Assembly: GCF_026262505.1 (NCBI RefSeq)
Contig: NC_067203.1
Coordinates: forward strand, 1,302,001 to 1,366,000
Direction of reading: 5' to 3'
DNA from: Trichomonas vaginalis G3
Lineage: Eukaryota > Parabasalia > Trichomonadida > Trichomonadidae
Length of the DNA: 64,000 nucleotides
A model generated the notes under the pieces. The model was given only the letters and a program-made list of their open reading frames with translations. It was not told the DNA's origin and ran no database searches. Positions within the stretch are counted from its first letter, which is position 1. Every line of letters starts with the position of its first letter. Positions 10,417-20,200 of the stretch are shown here, one piece after another. A program made the position numbers and the translations under genes.

Positions 10417-11856
10417 ATGACTGGGTACGAAAAACCCTCCTTCCCACAATCCATTTCAGAACTTATTAAAAAACCAGAGACGACACTTGATGACATTATT
10501 TTCGATCCAAACATTTCTCACGCCATAGAAAGTCCAATACAAGAATTTGTAGACTTCCTTTCACGTGAAGACATCTTGAACTCTCTGATGGACTATACTT
10601 TGACAACTAAAATGATGAAGAAGGAGCACTTTAGAAGATCTGCAGTTATTTGCATTTCTTTATTAACTTCTGATATCCTTGGATTTGAAACGAAATTGAT
10701 TCAAAATGGATTTTTATTGAACCAGTTCAAGCAATTCATAAATTCAGAATACTCCAAGGACCCAATGGTTTCTGGTCATTTCCAAAGAATTTTAATTTCA
10801 TCAGCCCGTTTGAGTTCCGGTAAAATAATCCGCGATTTCCCTGAATTGAAGATATACTTATTTACTCATATGCACAATTTAGCTCTCCGTGAGCTTGTTA
10901 TAGTTTTGGCAACAGATTTCAAAGAATCTTTCGATTTTACCATTGAAACTATCAAGAAAATTTGCCAACACCTTCCATCAGTCGCAAACCCATACAATTT
11001 CATCTCTGCGTTTAGAATTATTTGCAAACTTCAATCTCATCACTATAATTTCTTCAATGATCCTCAAATCGTCGAGACAATATTAAATATCGGTGTTACA
11101 ACACAGGATCCACTTCTTGCTTCCGAATGCTTCTTATTTGTTGAGAAATTAACTCATTGCTTCCCATTTGTCCACGATCTCGTCAACAAATTCGAAAATA
11201 AATATACATTTGATGCAAGCAAAGTCACATGCGCTACAGCTACAGCCTTAAAACTCTTCAAAACAGGAGTTCCAACTTTTATCGATTCATTCTTCCAAAA
11301 CAAAGGAAATACAGGTCTCGATTTAGCTCTTATCCACATTATATCCGAAGTTCCTGACGACCAGCTCTCAAATATCATCAAAGAACATAAAATCGTAAAT
11401 AGAATTATTGAAACATTCGGAAAGAGCAAAACGAACGGCCAAATAACAGCCTTTGCCCAATACATTGCAGCCCGTACCAAAAATATCCCAGAACTCCAAA
11501 CAGATGAATGGATTGAATTTGTATCTACGAAATTGACACCAAGAATCAAGCTAAGAGACACACCATACGCAGGAGGAATTCCTCACTCGGCGTTCTCCAC
11601 GTACGATGACCACGCAGTCTATCCAGACACGGAATTCAACATCGCCGAAGATGATTTCAACGAAGAAGAGGTTTTCTCCGACGGACATAGCTCTGCTGAC
11701 AATAGCTTCGACTGCTACGACGACTACGATGAAGAACCAGTCGAAAAAGCGTCAGTTCAGTTTATTGAAACTCAATCTACTTCTCCGGACACTGTTGAGC
11801 CAAGAATCAACAGGTTCATTAGGGATAGCAGCATTCCAAATCTATCAGACAATTAA
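10417..11856 (+). CDS. SAPS-domain protein, PP6-type phosphatase regulatory subunit
   Basis: A 479-residue protein. The N-terminal 380 residues are helical, repeat-like and match the SIT4-associated (SAPS) family. The segment IQEFVDFLSREDILNSLMDY is followed by RRSAVICISLLTSDI, then FQRILISSARLSSGKII, the pattern of this family, which in yeast and animals binds the catalytic subunit of Sit4/PP6 phosphatases and directs it to substrates. The last 100 residues are acidic and disordered (EEEVFSDGHSSADNS, DDYDEEPVEK). It is about half the length of yeast SAPS proteins. Codon use is GC-richer than the spacers, as expected for an expressed host gene. No perfect Inr is seen in the last 60 bases before the ATG. 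The family call rests on remembered motif patterns, without a search. Confidence 0.66.
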   Translation: MTGYEKPSFPQSISELIKKPETTLDDIIFDPNISHAIESPIQEFVDFLSREDILNSLMDYTLTTKMMKKEHFRRSAVICISLLTSDILGFETKLIQNGFLLNQFKQFINSEYSKDPMVSGHFQRILISSARLSSGKIIRDFPELKIYLFTHMHNLALRELVIVLATDFKESFDFTIETIKKICQHLPSVANPYNFISAFRIICKLQSHHYNFFNDPQIVETILNIGVTTQDPLLASECFLFVEKLTHCFPFVHDLVNKFENKYTFDASKVTCATATALKLFKTGVPTFIDSFFQNKGNTGLDLALIHIISEVPDDQLSNIIKEHKIVNRIIETFGKSKTNGQITAFAQYIAARTKNIPELQTDEWIEFVSTKLTPRIKLRDTPYAGGIPHSAFSTYDDHAVYPDTEFNIAEDDFNEEEVFSDGHSSADNSFDCYDDYDEEPVEKASVQFIETQSTSPDTVEPRINRFIRDSSIPNLSDN

Positions 11857-12077
11857 TCTGATCTTATTAAGTTATTTTAGTATAATAAAGAATTAAAAAA
11901 CGAAAATTTTTATTCTATTTCGAATCATAATATTGTGTTCACAATTCCGAACCAAATATATTTGATTTTTATTTGAAATCTGACACTAATCCAATTCCAA
12001 AGAAAATTTGAGAGGGCCAATCAAATTTCCTGATCGGGACTGATTTCTCGATTTTTTATGTCAAATCTATTAGAACC

Positions 12078-13043
12078 ATGCATCATAGTGAATGGGAAGA
12101 CATTTACCATACAAACGAACCACAATCAAACACAACAAATCAGAAATATAACGTAAATTCAGGTGATTTTTATGCAAATAAAGTAGTTTTCCATAGCTTA
12201 GGAGATTCCGGTGTAATATACTTAGATTTTGCCAATGGGAACTCTTTAATATCTTCTTGTACGTTTTTAAATTCCTCTAACACAGGAGATCAACAAGGAG
12301 GTTCAATTACAATTAAGAATTGTCAAAGTGCTCTTCGAAAAGTATGCAGTATTGGATCTAAATCTACAGCTGGTAATGGTGGTAGATTTTCTCGGATTGA
12401 AGTTGCAAATGATGCAAATAGTTTAAATTATTATTCAGAAATGTCCATATTTAACAATAATCAAGGTTATATTTCTGGATATAATGGGATATATATCCTC
12501 AATGGAAGAATTTCTTTCACCAAAAATAATTTAACTAAAAATTCCTGTAAATATAATTCAGCCATTGGCATTGAATCTACACATGGAAAGGTGAATTATT
12601 CTTTCTTTGATGATAACAAATCAGATTCTAGACTTATTATGCAAATATTTCAAGAAATTCACTACAATAGCTTAATAATTTCGAATAACACAGTAAAAAT
12701 AGTTGATTACCGTTTTCCAGAAATGATTGATTGCAGTGAAGGGAAAAGTTTTTTTGAAAATTGCTATTTTGTTAATAATAATCAAGGGCCAAATTATTTA
12801 TTTGGAGCATTCTCAGCTACAATAGCGCTCTCAAAATGCTTGATAGTTTCAAATAATACAAAAATTCATTCAGGACCTGGAACATTTAAGACTGAATGCC
12901 CACAACAACCAGAGATTGTATTAGACCTATATTCAACAGAATGTTGCCCAGGGAATGTTTATCAAATTTATTCTAATATTATTACAGCCTCAAAAATTTA
13001 CTCATCATTTATGAGTAATCTAAATGATGCTCTTCAATCATAA
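12078..13043 (+). CDS. Pmp-like beta-helix surface family protein, short copy
   Basis: A 321-residue protein rich in Ser, Asn, Tyr and Cys with repeated short motifs such as SLISSCTFLNSSNT, GGSITIKN, FFENCYFVNNNQG and ALSKCLIVSNNT. This pattern of a strand plus FxxN/NN turn is that of right-handed beta-helix proteins and of the large trichomonad family that resembles chlamydial polymorphic membrane proteins. Family members elsewhere are long, with an N-terminal signal and a C-terminal membrane anchor; here neither is visible, so this is probably a truncated or decayed copy. The next gene downstream is a close tandem homologue (both contain SEWEDI.HTNEP, SALRKVCSIGS and NLTKN.C). No perfect Inr at the start. 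Confidence 0.6.
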   Translation: MHHSEWEDIYHTNEPQSNTTNQKYNVNSGDFYANKVVFHSLGDSGVIYLDFANGNSLISSCTFLNSSNTGDQQGGSITIKNCQSALRKVCSIGSKSTAGNGGRFSRIEVANDANSLNYYSEMSIFNNNQGYISGYNGIYILNGRISFTKNNLTKNSCKYNSAIGIESTHGKVNYSFFDDNKSDSRLIMQIFQEIHYNSLIISNNTVKIVDYRFPEMIDCSEGKSFFENCYFVNNNQGPNYLFGAFSATIALSKCLIVSNNTKIHSGPGTFKTECPQQPEIVLDLYSTECCPGNVYQIYSNIITASKIYSSFMSNLNDALQS

Positions 13044-13323
13044 ATTGAGTAAAAACATATTCTTTTTATTTTGCTATTCATTCATATTCGAGACTCCTGC
13101 TTATTGATCTACCTTAAATGATTGCGCATAATACAATAGATGAAATTTATAAAGGAATCATTTAAATAAGTCTCATGCTATATACTTGTGATTATGCTTC
13201 TTCAATAGCAATTGCATTTTATCTGTTAGTTTGAAGATGGAAGCTTCATATATCTTATAGATATCCAAGACAGTCTAATTGCCTTTCAAAATAATGAAAT
13301 GATATGACAAAATTTTAGAGATT

Positions 13324-14412
13324 TTGACAATTTTTTATTTGCTTGGGAAACTTTTTGAAGATTTCTCCAATTCTGGTTTATCTAAATTCCAGCAATATAT
13401 CATCAACCTGCACACTAGTGAATGGGAAGATATACATCATACAAATGAACCTCCATCAAATACCGAAAACAAGATATATAACGTAAATTCAGGAAACTTT
13501 TATACCACAAACGTGTTTTTTATTAATTTAGGAGATTTTGAAGTAATACATCTAGATTCTAATGGTTATTCTTTAATATCTTCGTGCACTTTTATAAATT
13601 CTTCAAATACAGAAGAACGCCAAGGAGGCTCCATTACAGTCAAATGCAACCAAAGCGCTCTTCGAAAAGTTTGCAGCATTGGATCGATGTCTACATCATC
13701 TTATGGTGCTAGATTTGCTTTTATTCAAATTTCGACTGAAGCTGGATTAAATTTTTATACAGAAATATCAGTCTTAAATAGCAATCGTGGAAGTAATATA
13801 GGATACAATGGAATATGCGTCGATTCTGGGAAATTCGCTTTTACAAGGAATAACTTAACAAAAAATTGCTGCGAATTTAACTCTGCATTAGGTACTCATG
13901 CAGCACCAGGCTTTGTAAATTTTACATTATTTGATCAAAACAAAGCAGCCAAAAGAATTATTACTCAAGATTCTGCCAGTGTATATCGTAGCATAATAGT
14001 TACAAACAATACAGTATCTGAAAGCGATCCTGAATATCCAGGAATGATAAATTATGCTAATGGAAACATTCTTGTCGAAAATTGTTATTTTGCAAATAAC
14101 AATCAAGGTGAAGATTCTTTGCTTGGAATGAATTATGCAAATATTACTCTTTCAAATTGTTTGATTGTCTCTGATAGTTCAAAGATTTATTCAGGTGTTG
14201 GAACATTTTCATCAGATAAACCTGAAACCCCACAGATGATTTTGGATTTGTTCTCAACAGAGCATTGTCCAAGACACGTTTATGGATTTAATACAAAATT
14301 ATTCAGTACAACTCGCTTAAATCCATGTTCTTTGTTTATCAGTAATTTCACAGGTAAAAGTAAATGTCATAAGCCAAAAGTTTTTCCTTATAATAAATCG
14401 TCTAAATCATAA
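13324..14412 (+). pseudogene. Pmp-like beta-helix family protein, tandem copy, probably truncated
   Basis: An open frame of about 362 codons homologous along its length to the gene at 12078-13043, with the same order of motifs (TSEWEDIHHTNEP, GGSITVK, QSALRKVCSIGSMS, NLTKNCCEFNSA, ILVENCYFANNNQG, TLSNCLIVSDSSK). It extends 31 codons further upstream than its neighbour, yet has no ATG near the 5' end; the first in-frame ATG is deep inside the homologous region. No signal peptide or membrane anchor is visible. This is best read as a decayed tandem duplicate of a surface-protein gene. Confidence 0.55.
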
Positions 14413-14698
14413 TTTTTTCATTTTTTTATTTTAATCTTAATAATTTACGCGATAACTCACTGATATACTCATTAGATGCAATAAACAGTAAACAAATTCA
14501 AAATAAAATTTCTTTTATTATAAAAAACGCAAAAAAGAAAACAAAACAAGGATACATGAATAATCAATAGGAATGTGATCTGTATTTCCATGAGAAAACT
14601 TCATAGAATTCGATCATAAACAAAAATGATAAAATTTCTTCAAAAAATCATTAAAAAACAAAGAAATTGTAAGTAATTACTGTGAAATTGAAAATATA
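14413..14698. other. Convergent AT-rich spacer, no gene seen
   Basis: Just under 0.3 kb of AT-rich sequence between the Pmp-like pair (+) and the second Myb (-), both of which end here. It holds only the two 3' ends. Confidence 0.5.
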
Positions 14699-15334
14699 TT
14701 ATGCTTCTGGCTGTTGGAGTTGCTGAGTCTTAGTTTGTTCAATTTGATTGTGAATTTGAATGAGAATCTTTAATTTTTCACCTCTTATCTTTTCCATGCA
14801 CATATTATGAGTAATGACAAGAGGATCTGTAACTTCTGCTTTAATTCCTTTTCGATTTTGTCTTACAACGTGTCTTATGATTTGTTTATAACGATTTTTG
14901 ATATTTATTGGTGTTCTGTTGTTAAAATATGGTGTAAAAGTTGCCCATTTCGGGCCGTGTTTTGCATAAAGTTCGTGAAGTAATTTGTCTTCATCTTCTG
15001 TCCATGGATCACTCTTAATTTCTGGTGCCAGATATAATTTGTATCTTTCACGAATTTGTCTTGTTGTTCTACCCGGCATAAAGTGAACAATTGTATTCCA
15101 ATCTGAACATCCGTACTCTCTAACAAGAGTAATAAGTTTCTGGTCCTCTTCTTCTGTAAATGCATTCTTTACCTTCCTCTTCTTTTGTTCAGGAAGGTTC
15201 TGATTTGTATTACTTTCCATTTCTATGTCACTTTTATTGTAATTTCTTAGAAAAATTTCAAATATATCAAAACCCGTCGATTTAAGTGCAAACAGCTTAA
15301 TTAATACGTTTTCAAACGAATCCCCAAATTGCAT
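14699..15334 (-). CDS. R2R3 Myb-like DNA-binding protein
   Basis: 211 residues from the first ATG (CAT 15332-15334); an alternative start at 15220 (MESNTNQN) would give 173 residues and keep both repeats. Repeat one starts KNAFTEEEDQKLITLVREYG (about residue 57) with WNTIVHFMPGRTTRQIRERY. Repeat two starts WTEDEDKLLHELYAKHGPKW (about 111) with FNNRTPINIKNRY. As in the Myb at 7389, the first Trp of repeat one is Phe. A basic region (RHVVRQNRKGIK) and a Gln-rich end (QTKTQQLQQPEA) follow. A transcription factor role is established for the family in Trichomonas; the target is unknown. No perfect Inr is close to either start. Confidence 0.88.
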   Translation of the reverse strand: MQFGDSFENVLIKLFALKSTGFDIFEIFLRNYNKSDIEMESNTNQNLPEQKKRKVKNAFTEEEDQKLITLVREYGCSDWNTIVHFMPGRTTRQIRERYKLYLAPEIKSDPWTEDEDKLLHELYAKHGPKWATFTPYFNNRTPINIKNRYKQIIRHVVRQNRKGIKAEVTDPLVITHNMCMEKIRGEKLKILIQIHNQIEQTKTQQLQQPEA

Positions 15335-16212
15335 ATCGTTTTAATCATTTTTTCAAGATTCAGAATCGTATTCATCCAGTTTTATGATGTTTTGAGTGCA
15401 TTTTCGCACACTTTCATATAATGCATATGTAATACAAGTGTGCGAGAATGCAGATTCTATACTGTTAATCTGAGAATTCCAATTGAAAAATATTAAATAT
15501 CAAGATGAATCACCACTGATAACTATACAATAACCGGATGTGATGATGTCACCGAAGTTAAAAATATATGATATATTTCCGAGGAATTGAATTACCGAAA
15601 ATTGAAGTTTAATGTTAACATCTACAACCACAAATATTGGGAAGATTCACCTTATAAATGTATATATGCAAATATATCAAGCGAAAATCGATGTTTAAAA
15701 AAATCCGAAAATTTATTCATTTTATAACCCAAAATTAAATGATTAATATAAATGATATAAGATATTGATCAATAATTCGCATTCCGTAGTAAACAATGAT
15801 TACACTTGAAAAATCATCTCAATTTTCATTCAAATGTTGGAGTTGAGGGATTGTACGTTTAGTTTTAATTTTTTAAAAATATATTATATCATTAGTATCA
15901 TTTAAGCATAGTTGTGTTTTTTGGCATCTCAATTTTCAAAGAAATTATTGAATGTGCGTTTTTTGTTCGTAAATAAACCAGACTGAACAAGAAACACATT
16001 GGTAACAATATTTTGCGCTGATATAGAATTTAACTGAATTAATTATTGAGAATAAATTGAATTTCTTTCATTCCTACATTAAACTCTACTTATGTATTCA
16101 ACCTTATGAACTCTACTTTTCATTCTTTCATTTTGAACTTCAATTCAAATTGTCAATTCGTTAAAATTTGTTCTTTAGAAAAAACAATTTGAATAGAACA
16201 TTCATTTTTAAA
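15335..16212. other. AT-rich divergent spacer, no gene seen
   Basis: About 0.9 kb between the second Myb (-) and the unknown gene at 16225 (+). I see no open frame or RNA gene of note. Confidence 0.5.
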
Positions 16213-16217
16213 TCACT
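16213..16217 (+). promoter_or_regulatory. Inr of the gene at 16225
   Basis: TCACT fits the trichomonad Inr, with +1 at 16215, 10 bases before ATG 16225. This decides against the longer frame that opens at TTG 16168. A weaker alternative (TCATT) lies about 12 bases further upstream. Confidence 0.65.
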
Positions 16218-16224
16218 TCTTATA

Positions 16225-16839
16225 ATGCGGAGTAAGCCAAATGCGGGACAAAACGCCACACCTATGCTTCAGGTGGCCATTCCTGATGAAATTGCAGCCC
16301 ATTTCAGAGAATTGGCTAGACGTCCAAACGAATTGGCAAAGATGTGGTTTGACAAGTATGTTGTTACACCAACAGCATATAGGTATTGCATCATGAAATC
16401 AGTCTATGTTTCCTATATGCGCTTCAATTTAAGCGACGAATTTAGGCATCCATTGTTAAATGCAAACATCGAAAAGTTAAATCAGACAATTGCATTGATT
16501 ATTGCTCACAACTTGAAAGATATCGAATCCGATGGCAAGAAGTCCACATACCTTGTCGATGTTTGCGATGCTAAGATTGCCGATGCATGGTCATATATTT
16601 TTGATGTTATTGGTATGCATTACGAAGTTTTCAAAACGGGCAAATTGAATAGTTTTGGCATGAAATTACTTGAGTTGTCCATGGAATTCAGTGCTGGAAT
16701 TCATTCCGGAAAATACCCAGATACAGGCCTCCAAATCCCATCTCGTGATGAATACCATAATTGGATGGGACAAGATCTTTTCTTTGGTGCTGAACGCGCA
16801 ATGGCAGTTTCAAGTATTCTAAACCGAAATCGAAATTAA
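16225..16839 (+). CDS. Unknown helical protein of 204 residues
   Basis: I do not recognise the family. The start is fixed by an Inr 10 bases upstream (MRSKPNAGQNATPM...). The protein is mixed helical, with conserved-looking segments IPDEIAAHFRELARRPNELAKMWFDKYV, written here only in part as RELARRPNELAKMWFDKYV, then YLVDVCDAKIADAWSYIFDV and GLQIPSRDEYHNWMGQDLFF. No signal peptide or membrane segment. Codon use is GC-richer than the spacers, as in an expressed host gene. It could be a cytosolic or complex-forming protein; no function is proposed. Confidence 0.72.
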   Translation: MRSKPNAGQNATPMLQVAIPDEIAAHFRELARRPNELAKMWFDKYVVTPTAYRYCIMKSVYVSYMRFNLSDEFRHPLLNANIEKLNQTIALIIAHNLKDIESDGKKSTYLVDVCDAKIADAWSYIFDVIGMHYEVFKTGKLNSFGMKLLELSMEFSAGIHSGKYPDTGLQIPSRDEYHNWMGQDLFFGAERAMAVSSILNRNRN

Positions 16840-17220
16840 TTTGAGTCAAATGAAAAATCATAAATAAAAACATTTTAATTTGACCAACAAGAATATGAAT
16901 GCTTTTTCCACTATTATTTACCGTGCTTTATCATGGACATTGTATGATATTTTGATGCCATAATTACAAGTAAAGTTAGATATTAGATGAATTAGTCAAT
17001 TTTTCATCATCTAGGTGGAAAAGTATTACGAATAACAGCCCATTATGGTTATTAAGTGATGATTTGCCGGGTACATCATAGAATTCAAAGATATCTCAAA
17101 TATTGATAATAATTTAAAAAGATACATATTTTGGTGTTTAACATTGTTAAAATATAATGTAAGATGCAAGTATATACAAAATGTTTAGTAGAAATTGATT
17201 TTCAAACAAAATAATAAAAT
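16840..17220. other. Convergent spacer, no gene seen
   Basis: About 0.38 kb between two convergent genes. AT-rich; holds the two 3' ends. No RNA gene recognised. Confidence 0.5.
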
Positions 17221-20200
17221 TTATTCATAAAGAGATCTTTTCTTCGGCTTTAAAGGTTCGTTCTCGAAATCAATGTTGTTTCCCTCATCAATCTGATCTC
17301 TTCCAGAAAGAAGAGGAACAATAGACTTTGCTTGACCTTTAGATTTGCCCATTTTCTTTTTAACCAAAATAATAACACCTAAAGCAGCTAAAATGAGTAC
17401 TTGGAATACAAATATCTTGTATTTATACATAACTTTGAATATATTTGGTTTGTACTGGAATTCCTGAGATTTCTTTGACCAAATCTTCATATCATAAGAA
17501 ACAGATACGTTAACAATCTGTACCTTCTTGGATTTAGGCGAGTCTACGATGATTTTATGCCCTTGGGCGAACTTTGGGAAACAAATTTGTCCTCCAAACC
17601 GAACATAAGTAGAATTCATGATTTTTATCTCGTTGATGAGCTTAATTTCGACTTCTACTGATTCATTTAGGTAAGAAAAGTTCGGATTTATGGATTCTAT
17701 TTCTAATGTTTCATCTGTACAAAGTTTTACGCCATCTCCTGCATAACCATGTCTGCAAATGCATTCTCCTGATACGCATTGTGCAAATATGTGGCATTTC
17801 TGCTTGCAAATCTTCATTCTTCGCCTTGGAGCAATTTGAATTTCGTCATCGTCATCATCGTAACTAATAAATGGAATGTCTGGATTCCTGCCATGACGTT
17901 CTTCCATCTTTTTGATGTCTTCGTCCACTTCTTTTAATATCTCATTTATTTGTTCTTTATTAGAGTTATTTTCTGGTTTATGGTCAATATTTACATCATT
18001 TGAATCATTCTTGTTTTCTTTTTCTTCATTTTGTTGATTTTGAGAGATATTATTTTCAATTTTTGTTTTTTCCAGTTCATTTTCTTCAGATTTCTCTTCT
18101 TTTATGCCTTTACTCTCATCTACATTTGATTTCTGTTCTTCTTTTTCTTGATTTTCTATTTTTTCAGTTGAATTTTCGGAAATTCCTTCAGATTCACCAA
18201 TATTATCATTTCCGAACTTATTATTGATTTCATCATAGATCTTCTTCAACTTCTTATCATTTTCCTCTGTAAAACTGTCTGTACTTGTTTGTTCTGACAT
18301 GAAATTATTTTTAATTTCTTTTCCAGAAGTTGAATTTTTGTTGTTGAATTTGTTTTTGTCTGGGAAATCATTAAATTCATGATTGTTGCTTCTTCTGGCA
18401 TCAGAAAACTGTTGATCGAATTCATCAATATATTTCTGAACTTTTTTATTTGATTTGTAATTGTTTTGTGACTTCTTTCTTTTGTTTCTTCTTTCTAATT
18501 CATTTATTTCGTCATAGTAATTGTTTCTTCTGCCTCTTCTCTGTTTTCTTGATGTTCTTGGCTCTTGCTCATCAAATTCATCATATCTACTTCCATAATA
18601 ATGATCATCTTCATACCTTTTGTTGTTTCTCTTCTCTTCTTCAAAATCTTCAAATTCATCATTATATTTATTATTCTTATGTTTTTCGTTATCGAAATCT
18701 TCTATTTGATATTCTTCATTATATTTATTATTCTTATGTTTGTTCTGTTTTTCTTCTTCATAATTAAATCCTTTGTACTTGTTGTTTCTATGGTTCTTTT
18801 GTTTTTCTTCTTCGAAATCTTCTATTTCAAATTGATCTTCTTCACTATATTTATTGTGTTTACTTTTCTTTTCTTTATCAAAATCTTCATCATCATTATA
18901 TTTATTGTTTTTGTGCTTCTTTTGTTTTTCTACTTCGAATTCTTCATCATTAATAAATTCTTTGTATTTATTGTTTCTATGATTCTTTTGTTTCTTTTCA
19001 CTAAAATCATCTATTTCATCTTCATGTTTATTATTATATTTATTGTTTTTGTGTTTGTTATGTTTTTCGTTGTAGAAATCTTCTTCTTCGAATTGATCTT
19101 CATCATTGAATTCTTTGTTATAATTATAATTCTTTTGTTTCTTCTCATCAATATCTTCTAATTCAAACTCGTGTTCATTATTAAATTTACTATTTTTACG
19201 TTTGTGTTTGTCTTCTTCAAAATCTTCAATTTCTAATTGATCTTCATTGTTTCTGGGATTCTTTTGTTCCTCTTCATCAATTTCTTCTTTTTCATCTTCA
19301 TGTTCATTGTGTTGTTTGTTGTCTTTTTCAACATCAAAGTCATCTTCATTTTGTTTTTGTTTGTTTTGTTTTTCATCATTTTCTTTGATATTTTCTTCAT
19401 CAAATTCATCTTCTTGTTTGTTGTCTTTTTCAGGTATTTGTTTCTCTTCTTTTTCGTTATCAATTTCATTATTTTTGGTGATGTTTTGATTATCTAATTC
19501 ATCTTCATTTTGTTTGTTGTTGATTTCTTCATCTTGGTCAATTTCATCATCTTCTTTTGGATGTTCCATTTTTTGTTTTTGTTTCTCATTGTTTTGTGTT
19601 AATTTTTCTATTTCTTCTTTTTCATTTAGATGTTGTTTATTTTCTTCTTCAATTTTCATTTCTTTCTTTGGTTTTTCTTCTTCGAATTCTTCAATAATTT
19701 GATCATTTTCTTTTTCTATTTCTTTAGATTTATTGACTTCTTCATCAATTTTGATGTTTTTCTCTTCAATCTTTGTTGCATTCTTTTGCTTGATTTCTTC
19801 ATCAACTTTCTTTTCATCTTCTTTATGAGAAATTTCTTCATTTTGATGTTTAGTTTCATTTTCTTCTTCGGAAACTTCTTTGATTCGTTTGATTTTTTCA
19901 TTTAATCTTTGATTTTGATGTTTTAATTTTGTTTTATTGATTTTTCTTTTGTAATCAACATCTAAATCATCAATGAATTCGATTTCTTCCTCTTTATTTA
20001 TTCTTTCTTTTTCATTTTTCTCAGTTTGCTGTTCTAAATCCTTTTCATTTTCTAAATTATCTTCAATTAAATCTGTTTCATTTTCTGAAACATTTACTTT
20101 TTCTTTATTTCCTTCTAAATCTTTTTCTTTTTCTTCAATATTCTCAGTTTGATTTTCATTATTTTCTTTGATTTCATCATCTTCTAATTCATCAATTTGG

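Noticed and set aside
18450-19905. Several open frames opposite the giant membrane protein
   Set aside because: They are the antisense of the Glu/Lys/Asn codon runs and give Phe/Ile/Ser-rich nonsense.
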